8,765 nt of DNA from Pyrinomonadaceae bacterium (GCA_013812565.1 JACCTF010000281.1:1-8765), one strand, 5' to 3'. Shown: positions 1 to 7,694, counted from the first letter of the stretch. Notes: generated by a model not told the origin, from the letters alone. A program made the numbers and translations.

Positions 1-316
<316 letters not shown>

Positions 317-1702
317 GTGACTGAAATCGTTTCTGTCGAAGGAGCCGCACACCAGGCGGATCAAGCAGCAGGGCAAACGGCTTGTCCGGTCTGCGGACGC
401 GAAGCTCCCGAAGGACTTACTTCCCTCGTCGTTCTTCCCGAAGAATTACAAGCGACGATTGCGGCGAATGCTTCGGCGAATGTTCTTCCGGCGGGAGTGT
501 GCGCACGTTGCATTCGGCTATTTGAACGCGCGCGAATTCAACTTGCTACCGATGCAGTAATTTTTGAGCAGGGCGGGAGAGTTCTGCCGACGCCTTTGCG
601 CCTCGACTCCCATGAACGCTTTACGGGGCGCGGCACCACAATCGCTTTTCTCGATTCAGGATTCTATGCCCACCCCGATCTCACCATCCCGCGCAACCGC
701 ATACTCGCTTACCACAGCATTGTGCCGCGAGATTTTACGGGCGCACACCCGCCGCTGGAGCAGCCTGACGCGGCAAGCTGGCACGGCATGATGACCTCCG
801 TCGTAGCTGCCGGTAACGGCTGGCTCTCAAACGGCTTCTACCGCAGCATCGCGCCCGAAGCAGATACGGTTCTGGTTAAGCTCAGCACATCGGGTCGCAT
901 TCCGGAAGCGAACATTCAACAGGGTTTGGAGTGGGTGCTGGCCCACCGCGAAGAATATCGGATTCGCATTGTCAACATCTCAGCAGGCGGAGACAACGAA
1001 GAATCCTACTTGCACAACGATCTGGCGCGGAAAGTAGAACAAGTCGTGGCGAGCGGCCTGGTGGTTGTTTGTGCGGTGGGCAATGCGGGACTTGCGCCGG
1101 GTCACGCGGTGCTTCCTCCGGCAAGCGCGCCATCGGTGATTGCGGTTGGCGGCTTAGACGATCAAAACTCGATGGACCGCGCCCGCCGCGGCATGTATCG
1201 CTCCTCTTATGGGCCGACGATTGACGGTCTGCAAAAGCCGGAGGTGATCGCACCCGGCATCTGGATCGCCGCGCCGATCCTGCCTGCAACGCCGACTGCC
1301 GCCGAAGCGATGCTCTACGCTCAGCTCGACAATGCGCCCGACACCGAACTGCGTCGTATCATCGAAGCTCATGCAGATGTGGATTCAGACCTGTATGAAT
1401 CGCGCGTGCTTCCAGTGCCGCTCCTGCGGCAGTTGATTACCATCAAGCTGAGAGAAGGAAACGTGATCAGCGGCCATTACAAATACGTCGACGGCACATC
1501 CTTCGCCGCGCCGATTGTTTCTTCAATCATTGCGTGCATGCTCGAAGCCAATCCGAGCCTCACGCCGCAGGCAGTCAAACGCATTTTGATCGACACAGCC
1601 GAAAGATTACCGTTCATCGAAGTTGACCGGCAGGGGTGGGGCGTGGTCGCGCCGCGGCGTGCGGTTGAAAAGGCTCTCGCGCTTCGTTCGATGGCAACTT
1701 GA
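317..1702 (+). CDS. S8 family (subtilisin-like) serine peptidase with N-terminal C4 zinc-ribbon-like motif
   Basis: A 461-residue subtilase. The catalytic triad is visible: Asp113 in AFLDSGFYAHPDL, His156 in SWHGMM and Ser395 in DGTSFAAP, with the oxyanion-hole Asn256 in AVGNAG. Residues 23-26 (CPVC) and 62-65 (CARC) form two CxxC pairs 36 residues apart, which suggests a zinc ribbon or knuckle ahead of the protease domain. No signal peptide, membrane span or usual I9 propeptide is visible, so the enzyme is probably cytoplasmic and not made as a classical secreted zymogen. Between the APG strand (about 312) and the catalytic Ser lies an insertion of roughly 65 residues (about 322-388), rich in helix-forming residues, where most subtilases are much shorter. 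The GTG at 317 is the first usual start codon after an in-frame stop at 266-268. The peptidase assignment is secure; substrate and role are unknown. The small acidic gene 112 bp downstream may be a partner. Confidence 0.93.
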   Translation: MTEIVSVEGAAHQADQAAGQTACPVCGREAPEGLTSLVVLPEELQATIAANASANVLPAGVCARCIRLFERARIQLATDAVIFEQGGRVLPTPLRLDSHERFTGRGTTIAFLDSGFYAHPDLTIPRNRILAYHSIVPRDFTGAHPPLEQPDAASWHGMMTSVVAAGNGWLSNGFYRSIAPEADTVLVKLSTSGRIPEANIQQGLEWVLAHREEYRIRIVNISAGGDNEESYLHNDLARKVEQVVASGLVVVCAVGNAGLAPGHAVLPPASAPSVIAVGGLDDQNSMDRARRGMYRSSYGPTIDGLQKPEVIAPGIWIAAPILPATPTAAEAMLYAQLDNAPDTELRRIIEAHADVDSDLYESRVLPVPLLRQLITIKLREGNVISGHYKYVDGTSFAAPIVSSIIACMLEANPSLTPQAVKRILIDTAERLPFIEVDRQGWGVVAPRRAVEKALALRSMAT

Positions 1703-1814
1703 AAGCAGATGTAGACGCCTGTCGCAAGCTATCTAGACACGTGCGCCAAGCCTGTGCAACAATTCCCGGCACTTACCGTTTTCATCAAATTAATTAACTT
1801 ACGAGAGGAACACT

Positions 1815-2090
1815 ATGCCAGAGAATGAAACTGCATCTGCTGATGCGGCAGAGGCAAGCAGCGTGTCTGCTGAGCCACAAGCGGATACAGAAGCGCTAGC
1901 GACTACAGAAGCCCAGGCAAGTACGGAAGATATTACTTACCACGCCGTTGAAAAAGATGGTCAGGTGGCTGCTATCTGGGAGATGCAGGGGCGCAAGCAC
2001 TTGCGGACAATCGACCCGCGTTCACGCCTGGGCCAAGAGATTCTACGACTCTACACTGCAGACCATCCGGAAGAAGCAGCAAGCGTCTAA
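1815..2090 (+). CDS. Small acidic protein of unknown function
   Basis: I do not recognise this 91-residue protein. The ATG at 1815 has a good ribosome site (AGAGGA at 1804-1809, 5-nt spacing), which supports a real gene. Residues 2-39 are low-complexity and acidic, rich in Ala, Glu, Ser and Thr with no aromatic residue, and look disordered. Residues 40-82 look like a compact folded unit: a beta-type stretch (ITYHAVEKDGQVAAIWEM), a basic turn (GRKHLRTIDPRSR) and a short amphipathic helix (LGQEILRLYTA), followed by an acidic tail. There is no Cys, signal peptide or membrane span, so it should be cytoplasmic. It follows the S8 peptidase on the same strand after 112 bp, so co-transcription is possible but the gap also leaves room for its own promoter. 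It could be a peptidase substrate, inhibitor or adaptor, or unrelated; this is inference from position only. Confidence 0.7.
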   Translation: MPENETASADAAEASSVSAEPQADTEALATTEAQASTEDITYHAVEKDGQVAAIWEMQGRKHLRTIDPRSRLGQEILRLYTADHPEEAASV

Positions 2091-2170
2091 CGCGCAGGCA
2101 CCGGGCTTCCTTAAATCACGCATCCATTAGCAATTTAGAGGCTGCAATAATGGCGCAGTAAAATCTTTCT

Positions 2171-2812
2171 GTGCCATTCGCCTACCTGGTCACCAGATAT
2201 GATGCCGGGCGCAGCACCGCTGCGGCTGGTGAGCAAGATACCCCTGAAGGCGTTGAAGACTTGCGCTACGACAAAGATGGCGATGGCACGTTCGAGACGA
2301 GTGTTGCGCCAACAGTTTCGGTCAGCGGTGCGGCGGCGCGAGATTTAGAGCCGCCCGTGATTACGTTTAGGGAGCGGGCGCAAGGAAGCAAGCGGCTCGT
2401 CACCATCGCTGCCGCCGACAGCGGCTCGGTCGCAAAGTCGGTACGTTACTCGCTCGACGGCAGGTATTTTCAGCCTTACATCCGCCCACTCGTCGTTGAC
2501 CCGATGCAGAACCCGGTGATCTACGCTTTTGCTGATGACGGCGTTGCGAATCGTTCGGTGCGTGTGACCTACAAGCCGCTCGTGCTGTCAGCTTCAGCGA
2601 CGCGCGATGCTCGCACAGGTGAGATCATCGTCACCGGGGGTGTGCGCAACGAGGGTACAGCGGCGGTCATCACTAACTTCGTCTTGGACACCGCCACGCT
2701 CAACCGAAAGCCTACTACGACCATGCTGCCCGTCACGATCAGCACGGTCGCGGCAGCAGAGACGGCGACCGTCTTGCTGCGCTTCCCTGCCGACCCGGGC
2801 CGTCCGCTATAA
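2171..2812 (+). pseudogene. Fragment of secreted protein: DxDGDG motif, Ig-like (OmpL47-type) and CARDB-like beta domains
   Basis: The open frame gives 213 residues from a GTG at 2171. Residues 34-42 (DKDGDGTFE) resemble a calcium-binding dockerin-type loop. Residues 61-135 resemble an Ig-like/OmpL47-type repeat (PPVITF..., YSLDG at 93-97, a VIYAFADDGVANRS stretch). Residues 137-206 are a second beta-rich unit like CARDB/adhesion modules. Such modules usually sit at the C-terminus of secreted hydrolases or surface proteins, yet no signal peptide, catalytic domain or convincing ribosome site precedes this one. In the same frame an ATG at 2150 meets a TAA at 2159-2161, and after the TAA at 2810-2812 the frame stays open for 33 codons to a TAG at 2912-2914, with a plausible strand (GMVLLRLA). 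I read it as the decayed 3' part of a larger gene. A short intact gene remains possible. Confidence 0.5.
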
Positions 2813-2881
2813 AGATTTACTGCTGCCTGCCCGAACGGAGCGGTGCTACCCGGCATGGTGCTGCTGCGGCTGGCGAGCGAC

Positions 2882-2905
2882 AAAAGCAAGCTCGACGACG
2901 AGCTT
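2882..2905 (-). terminator. Candidate Rho-independent terminator of the response regulator transcript
   Basis: AAGCTCG (2888-2894), a 4-nt loop and CGAGCTT (2899-2905) form a perfect 7-bp stem. Read on the minus strand the stem is followed by GCTTTTGTCG, a short T-run beginning 2 nt after the stem, which fits an intrinsic terminator for leftward transcription. It lies about 140 nt past the regulator stop. On the plus strand only a weak TTAGTT follows, so it would be a poor terminator in that direction. The T-run is short, so strength is uncertain. Confidence 0.45.
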
Positions 2906-2921
2906 AGTTCGTAGCATGTCA

Positions 2922-2965
2922 GAAGCGAGACTGGTGCTTTGCCGCTGTCAACACCAACTCGCTTC
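2922..2965. repeat. Imperfect inverted repeat / hairpin
   Basis: GAAGCGAG at 2922-2929 pairs perfectly with CTCGCTTC at 2958-2965. Inside it, TGGTG at 2932-2936 pairs with CACCA at 2952-2956, leaving a small AC/A internal loop and a 15-nt end loop in which TTG/CAA can pair further. No T-run follows on either strand. Its place between convergent genes suggests a transcript-end structure or the remnant of a small mobile repeat. The base pairing is directly visible; its role is not. Confidence 0.5.
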
Positions 2966-3046
2966 GCTGTGGTTGTACAAACCCGTCATGCGGAACGGAG
3001 TAGGTGTGATTCAATTACATCCGCGCGCTTCGTGCGCCGAAGTGAC

Positions 3047-4468
3047 TTACAAACCCAGTTGAATGTTATAGGTTTTGATTTTCGAGTTAAGGGTGGTGGC
3101 GTTCATCCCCAAGAGACGCGCGGCGCGTGATTGATGGCCGTTGGTTTGTTCGAGCGCGCGGCGGATCACGTCTATCTCGAAGCGGCGCACCTCGTCGTAG
3201 AAATTGATGCCGTGTTCAATGTCGAGCGCCGCGACTGTCGAAGTAGAGCTGCCGCTTACGCCGTGCGGGTGCGTGCGTGCGCTTGCAGGTTCGCGGATTT
3301 CAGTGGGCAGACACTCGCGTGTAAGTTCCGGCCCGGGCGCAATCACAACGGCTCGCTCAACGACGTTTTCCAGTTCGCGCACATTGCCCGGCCATGAGTA
3401 AGCTTCAAGCAGTCCGAGCACCTCGGGGGCAATCTGTTCGGACAAGTGACGATTATTTTCTTCGTTGTACTTGCGCACAAAATGTTGCACGAGCGGCAGA
3501 ACATCAGCGCGCCGGTCACGCAAAGGCGGAAGTTCAATCGGCACCACAGCAAGACGATAATAGAGGTCTTCGCGGAAAGTGCCCTGCTGCACTGCCTCCT
3601 TTAGATCAATGTTGGTTGCGGCAATGATACGCACGTCAACCCGACGCGGGGTGGTGTCGCCGAGCGGCGTGAACTCGCGTTCCTGAATGACGCGCAGCAG
3701 TCTCGCTTGCGTCTCCGGCGGAATGTCTCCGATCTCATCGAGGAAAATCGAGCCGCCATCAGCGACTTCGAATAATCCTTTTTTTACTGCGACGGCCCCG
3801 GTGAACGCCCCTCTGGTGTGGCCGAACAATTCCGACTCAAGCAACTCCGAAGGGATGTTCGACGAGTTTACCGGAACAAACGCTTTGGCGGCGCGCGGAC
3901 TTTGTTCGTGGATTGCGCGTGCGATCAATTCCTTGCCCGTTCCAGATTCACCCGTGATCAATACGGTGGAGCGCGCCGGCGCGACCTGGTCCACCAATCG
4001 GAAGATAACTTGCATCGCATCTGAGCGGCCGATGATCTGGCCGCGCTCGACGCTGCGGCTCATCGCGCGCCGCAAAGTCTGCCGCTCTTCCTCTTTGCGC
4101 CGCCGACGTACACCCCCCGCGACTGTCTGAATAATCTGTTCGTTCTGGAAAGGTTTACGGACGCAACCGGATGCACCGCGCTCCCACGCCGCAATCGCAG
4201 TGTCAAAGGTTGCATACGCGGTGATCATAACGACGACGGCCTCCGCATCCATCTTCAAAAACTCTTCGAGCGCACGCAAGCCCCCGATGCCCGGCATCGA
4301 GACATCAAGCAACACAACATCGTAGGCACGCCGCCCGTAAAGATCGAGTCCATCTTCACCCGTACGTGCGAGATCGACGCGGTAGCCTTCCGCCGCAAGC
4401 AACGTTTCGAGCACGTCGCGCATGATCTCCTCGTCATCAACGACGAGCACTGCTCCCTTCTTTGCCAT
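3047..4468 (-). CDS. Sigma-54-dependent response regulator, NtrC family (receiver-AAA+-Fis HTH)
   Basis: A 473-residue DNA-binding activator with all expected parts. The receiver domain (about 5-120) has the acidic pair Asp11/Asp12, phospho-acceptor Asp55 (VVLLDVSMPG), Thr83 and Lys105 (VRKPF). The AAA+ domain (about 142-375) has Walker A GESGTGKE (173-180), the sigma-54-contacting GAFTGA loop (220-225), Walker B IFLDE (241-245), AATN (283-286), arginine-finger candidates Arg299 and Arg305, and sensor II GNVREL (361-366). A Fis-type helix-turn-helix (about 430-468) ends the protein, after a Ser/Thr/His-rich linker (about 393-412). Length is typical of the family. With GAFTGA intact it should remodel sigma-54 holoenzyme by ATP hydrolysis once phosphorylated, presumably by the kinase encoded 280 bp upstream on the same strand. 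The ATG at 4468 has GAAGGG just upstream, with unusually tight spacing. The target promoters are not evident in this window. Confidence 0.96.
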   Translation of the reverse strand: MAKKGAVLVVDDEEIMRDVLETLLAAEGYRVDLARTGEDGLDLYGRRAYDVVLLDVSMPGIGGLRALEEFLKMDAEAVVVMITAYATFDTAIAAWERGASGCVRKPFQNEQIIQTVAGGVRRRRKEEERQTLRRAMSRSVERGQIIGRSDAMQVIFRLVDQVAPARSTVLITGESGTGKELIARAIHEQSPRAAKAFVPVNSSNIPSELLESELFGHTRGAFTGAVAVKKGLFEVADGGSIFLDEIGDIPPETQARLLRVIQEREFTPLGDTTPRRVDVRIIAATNIDLKEAVQQGTFREDLYYRLAVVPIELPPLRDRRADVLPLVQHFVRKYNEENNRHLSEQIAPEVLGLLEAYSWPGNVRELENVVERAVVIAPGPELTRECLPTEIREPASARTHPHGVSGSSTSTVAALDIEHGINFYDEVRRFEIDVIRRALEQTNGHQSRAARLLGMNATTLNSKIKTYNIQLGL

Positions 4469-4748
4469 ACCCTTCGTCTTTGCTACTTTATTTTCTCAAC
4501 CTACGCGCCGCACGTCTTTCTTCAAAGGATAACGGCGGTGCACAAGCGCAAAATCTTCGAACCATTTCTGAAATTTGTCAGGCAGCGTATTTTACAATGC
4601 CTCCGAGTTTGTCTTCGACTGCATTCTCTGTCGTCGCTCCTTAAGAACGCAAAAGCCACCCGCAAAATGCGTTACGGCGTTTGACCAGTAAAGCCCCGCG
4701 TCGGTCAAACGCCGCACCTTTCCCCCTGTGTAGGGAAACTTGATTATG
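4469..4748 (-). promoter_or_regulatory. 280-bp kinase-regulator intergenic region
   Basis: This gap is unusually long for a kinase/regulator pair and may carry its own control of the regulator. Read leftward it contains TTTCCC/GGGAAA (4719-4724 and 4733-4738), the perfect 12-bp hairpin at 4675-4714, the short palindrome CGCAAAATGCG at 4661-4671, and a 10-codon ORF (ATG at 4624, TAA at 4592-4594) with AAGGAG 12 nt before it. A weak sigma-70-like match (CTGACA at 4581-4576, 17-nt spacer, GAAGAT at 4558-4553) could start an internal transcript; its -10 is poor. I found no good sigma-54 (GG-N10-GC) site here. Confidence 0.35.
4675..4714. repeat. Perfect 12-bp inverted repeat between kinase and regulator genes
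   Basis: CGGCGTTTGACC at 4675-4686 is the exact reverse complement of GGTCAAACGCCG at 4703-4714, with a 16-nt GC-rich loop between. It starts about 35 nt after the kinase stop codon in the direction of transcription. The stem should be stable in RNA, but no T-run follows directly on the minus strand (TAACGCATTTTGCG follows), so it is not a textbook terminator. It could limit transcription into the regulator, protect the upstream mRNA 3' end, or be a dyad operator or REP-like element. Confidence 0.7.
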
Positions 4749-7694
4749 TCAATCCCCGGCTGCCTGCAAACGCGCGCGCGCTTCCAAAGTTGGCAGCGTG
4801 ATACGAAACGTCGTGCCTCTGCCGGGAGCGCTCTCGACACCAATGTGCCCGGAGTGCTCCTGCACAATGCCGTAGGTGACAAAAAGCCCAAGCCCTGTGC
4901 CGCGCCCGACGCCTTTTGTCGTGAAGAAAGGATCGTAGATCCGTGCGATGTTCTCCGGGGCAATGCCAACCCCTGTGTCCGTTACCTCAATCGTCACCGC
5001 CTCCCCTTCGCTCTTCGTGATGAGTGTGATATGCCCGCCGTTGGGGATGGCGTCGCGTGCATTCATTATCAAGTTGGTAAATACCTGCTGAAGTTTCGCG
5101 GGGTTACCGAAGGCCTCTGAGCGTTCGGCCACGTACTCGCGCACAACTTCGATTTGGCTTTGGCGCAGTTGCGGCTCAAGTAACTGCAGCGTGTCATCGA
5201 GCACTCGGTGAACGTCCACCGGACCAAACTCGGTTGCGACACTGGTACGCGAGAAGTTGAGCAGGTTATTCACAATGCCGGTTGCGCGGTCGGTTTGCCG
5301 ATGAATCTTCTGCAGCAGCGTATGTTTCGGATCGCTTTCTGAAAACATGCGCAGAAGCATTTGCGTGTAGCTGGAGACGCCGGTCAAGGGCGTGTTGATC
5401 TCATGCGCCACGCCCGCGGCAAGCAATCCGATGGATGAAAGTTTCTCGCGCTGCTGCAATTGTTCTTCAAGCCGCGTGCGCCCCGTGACATCCTCAAGCA
5501 CTACCAATGTTCCGGTCGCGTGATTTGTGATAGCAGCGCGTCGCAACGGCGCTAACGCGACGTTGAGCACAAGCGACCGCCCCCCGCACGTCGCTGTATG
5601 AAGCTTGTAGATGTTACGCAATTCTGCCAGTCGCCATTCTTCGGGTCCGAGAACTTGTCTGAGAGTTTCGGCGAAATCCTCGGCGAAGAGTTCTTCAACC
5701 TGACAACCCACCGCTTGGTCGCGGGCTATGCCGAGCATACCTTCGAGGGCGGAGTTGCAGCGCGTCACGCGTCCCGTGCTGTCAACGGCGAGCAATCCAA
5801 CGTTAATTGATTCGACAATGGATTCGTTGAAATCTTTTAGTAGCTCGAGTTCTGCGGCGCGCTCACGTTGCTCTTGATAGAGGAGACTGTTCTCAATCGC
5901 AACGGCAACGTAACCCGACACGGTATGCAAGATGCGCAAATCTTCTGATGATAGCAACGCACCGCTTGCCGAACGCCCGAGGCCGATCACGGCGATCATT
6001 CGTCCACGCACAACGCATGGCACATAGTAGTGGAGCGCGCGGCGTACGAAGTGTGAAGTTTCCCCCGCAAGATCAACATCATCAGCACGCACCACACCGC
6101 TTGAGGCCGAGCGCACGCGAATCATTTCGCGGAAGTCCGGCGGCACAACCAGGGCGTTGCTCAGGCCCGCGACGCGCGCCACGCGGTAGCCGGAAGCGGA
6201 GCGTTCATCTTCGATAAAGATTGCCACGCGTTCGACATCCAAGACTTGCCGCAACCGATTGACCAGCGCATCAAGCAGCGGGTCAAGCGCAGTGGTCGCT
6301 GAAAGGGTGCGCCCGAAATCAAGCAGCCCGTTGCGTAGGTCGTAACGTTCGCCGTAAAAGAGACGATCCGTCCGCTGCTGCAAGTAGTTTTTAAGCGGCG
6401 CCGCGCTCATCACAACCACGGCCATCGCGATCACGCTGACGACTACACGCAACGTGGCGAAGCCCCCGGAAGCGATCTCCTCGCCACCAAGCGCGTACAA
6501 CCCGGCGATATAGACCACACCGCCGATCATCAACGCAATCGCGAGCGTTGTCAGCGCATAGACGGCGGCGCGGCGCACGACAACGTCCACGTCCATCAAG
6601 CGGTAACGCACTACCGAATTTCCGAACGCCAACGGAATCAAGACAAGCGGCAAGATGGCGGCGGCCGTTAGCCATCGTTCAGTCACGGAATCAACAGCGC
6701 CGGTTGAAGCATTCAAGCTGAACAAGTAACTGGTGGCGTAGAGCAGCGTGAACGGCGTGGCCGCAAGCGCCAGCCCCCACACCACCCATTTGAGTTGCTG
6801 ACGAACGATTGTCGTCTTGTTATTTATAAAGCGCTGTACAAGTATCAACGAGCCGACGACGAGCGCGATTAGAAATTGCGCAAAGTCCGCTTGATAAAGC
6901 CAATCGATAAAGTTGTTTGGCAGATCGGAACGTGATGGTGAAACGAAGTAGATAAGCGCGGTTAGAGCGATCAGCACAATTGCGGGCAGGTAGATTATGC
7001 CCGTCAGCCACGGCCGCCGCTCCGAAGGACGACGATGCAGGGGGTAGATCAGGCAGAAGTGTAGGAACAGCGGCGCGAAGGTGATGAGCGCTGCGTCGTC
7101 AAGAAACGCAACGGCCAAATCCAAATCCTCATAGGCACCTGTCGGCTTGTAGAGGTGGAAGACAAAAGCCGTTAAACATAGGGATGCAAAGTGAAGAACA
7201 AACGGCGCGCGTTCACCTTGCTTGAACAGTACAAAGAGGCCGACCAGCAGATAAACAGTTCCGACGAAGTTGATATAAAGATCACGCTCCGTCCAGGTCG
7301 GAACCGCGTCAAGCCCGTAGATGTCGGCATAGCGGAAGCGGTCTGCTTCCGGGTAGGAAGGACGTTCTATCAGGTAATGCAGTGTCCCGCCCGCTCCCGC
7401 TTCTTCAAAATAGATCTGTAGGTCGGCTGCGGAAACTATCTGCTCGTATTGTTGGTCATCAACGCCGACGGCAATCAACCGGTCGCCTGGAAGAAGCCAT
7501 GCACGGCTGCCTGGAGAGCCGGGAGCAATGGCACGCGCGACCACCTTTTCTTCAACTTGTGCCCACTCTACTCCGTCCGTCGGCGGCTGCGTGCGCCTGA
7601 GACGCTCGGCGAAGTTAAGACAACCTGCGACAACAAGCAGCACCGCTGTGACCAGCAGCATCCACGTTCGTGTTGTCAGCACAGACCTTTTCAC
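4749..7694 (-). CDS. Membrane sensor histidine kinase (PDZ-like, ~10 TM, GAF, PAS, HisKA, HATPase)
   Basis: A 981-residue kinase. TM1 lies at about 11-27. A loop at 28-139, predicted periplasmic, contains a PDZ-like stretch (about 48-110; GSPGSRAWLLPGDRLIAVG at 59-77). Nine more hydrophobic spans follow at roughly 140-157, 164-181, 199-219, 229-250, 271-289, 302-325, 341-358, 376-400 and 413-432. Basic residues fall on the cytoplasmic loops (such as RRPSERR), supporting this topology. RYRLMDVDVVVRR (363-375) is a signature I associate with multi-span sensors of this kind. The cytoplasmic part has GAF (about 465-603), PAS (about 615-735), the H-box GVAHEINTPL with phospho-acceptor His764, N-box NLIMNARDAI (Asn878), G1 DTGVG (906-910), F-box DPFFTTK (921-927) and G2 GTGLGL (932-937), so it should be active. 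The start is a GTG at 7694 with AAGGA about 11 nt upstream. It most likely phosphorylates the NtrC-type regulator downstream. The signal is unknown; GAF and PAS could add a second, cytoplasmic input. Confidence 0.94.
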   Translation of the reverse strand: MKRSVLTTRTWMLLVTAVLLVVAGCLNFAERLRRTQPPTDGVEWAQVEEKVVARAIAPGSPGSRAWLLPGDRLIAVGVDDQQYEQIVSAADLQIYFEEAGAGGTLHYLIERPSYPEADRFRYADIYGLDAVPTWTERDLYINFVGTVYLLVGLFVLFKQGERAPFVLHFASLCLTAFVFHLYKPTGAYEDLDLAVAFLDDAALITFAPLFLHFCLIYPLHRRPSERRPWLTGIIYLPAIVLIALTALIYFVSPSRSDLPNNFIDWLYQADFAQFLIALVVGSLILVQRFINNKTTIVRQQLKWVVWGLALAATPFTLLYATSYLFSLNASTGAVDSVTERWLTAAAILPLVLIPLAFGNSVVRYRLMDVDVVVRRAAVYALTTLAIALMIGGVVYIAGLYALGGEEIASGGFATLRVVVSVIAMAVVVMSAAPLKNYLQQRTDRLFYGERYDLRNGLLDFGRTLSATTALDPLLDALVNRLRQVLDVERVAIFIEDERSASGYRVARVAGLSNALVVPPDFREMIRVRSASSGVVRADDVDLAGETSHFVRRALHYYVPCVVRGRMIAVIGLGRSASGALLSSEDLRILHTVSGYVAVAIENSLLYQEQRERAAELELLKDFNESIVESINVGLLAVDSTGRVTRCNSALEGMLGIARDQAVGCQVEELFAEDFAETLRQVLGPEEWRLAELRNIYKLHTATCGGRSLVLNVALAPLRRAAITNHATGTLVVLEDVTGRTRLEEQLQQREKLSSIGLLAAGVAHEINTPLTGVSSYTQMLLRMFSESDPKHTLLQKIHRQTDRATGIVNNLLNFSRTSVATEFGPVDVHRVLDDTLQLLEPQLRQSQIEVVREYVAERSEAFGNPAKLQQVFTNLIMNARDAIPNGGHITLITKSEGEAVTIEVTDTGVGIAPENIARIYDPFFTTKGVGRGTGLGLFVTYGIVQEHSGHIGVESAPGRGTTFRITLPTLEARARLQAAGD

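Larger units (their letters stand above)
2813..3046. other. Convergent intergenic region with two hairpins
   Basis: This region lies between the 3' ends of the Ig-like fragment (plus) and the response regulator (minus). The first 99 bases continue the reading frame of the fragment after its stop. The rest holds a 7-bp perfect hairpin at 2888-2905 and a longer imperfect one at 2922-2965, listed separately. Nothing else recognisable is seen, and the last 80 bases carry no gene I can support. Confidence 0.6.

Noticed and set aside
1703..1814. Possible promoter or sigma-54 site before the small acidic gene
   Set aside because: GGCAC at 1769-1773 lacks a GC 10 nt later, and the AT-rich TTAATTAA sits too close to the ribosome site for a normal -10.
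3022..3038. GC-rich stem GCGCG-CTTCG-TGCGC just past the regulator stop
   Set aside because: The stem is short and no T-run follows in either direction, so I do not call it a terminator.
2607..3062. Plus-strand frame of 151 codons across the Ig-like fragment end
   Set aside because: Its composition is atypical (Arg, Ser and Cys rich) and it overlaps the better frame; it does not look like a frameshifted continuation of the Ig-like protein.
3687..4130. Plus-strand open frame of 147 codons
   Set aside because: It is the antisense shadow of the AAA+ domain of the response regulator, whose motifs leave no doubt about the coding strand.
4592..4969. Minus-strand 125-codon frame overlapping the kinase 3' end
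   Set aside because: Most of it is an alternative frame of the HATPase domain; only the last 50 codons are outside, and they show no recognisable protein character. A possible internal 10-codon ORF is noted as a low-interest finding.
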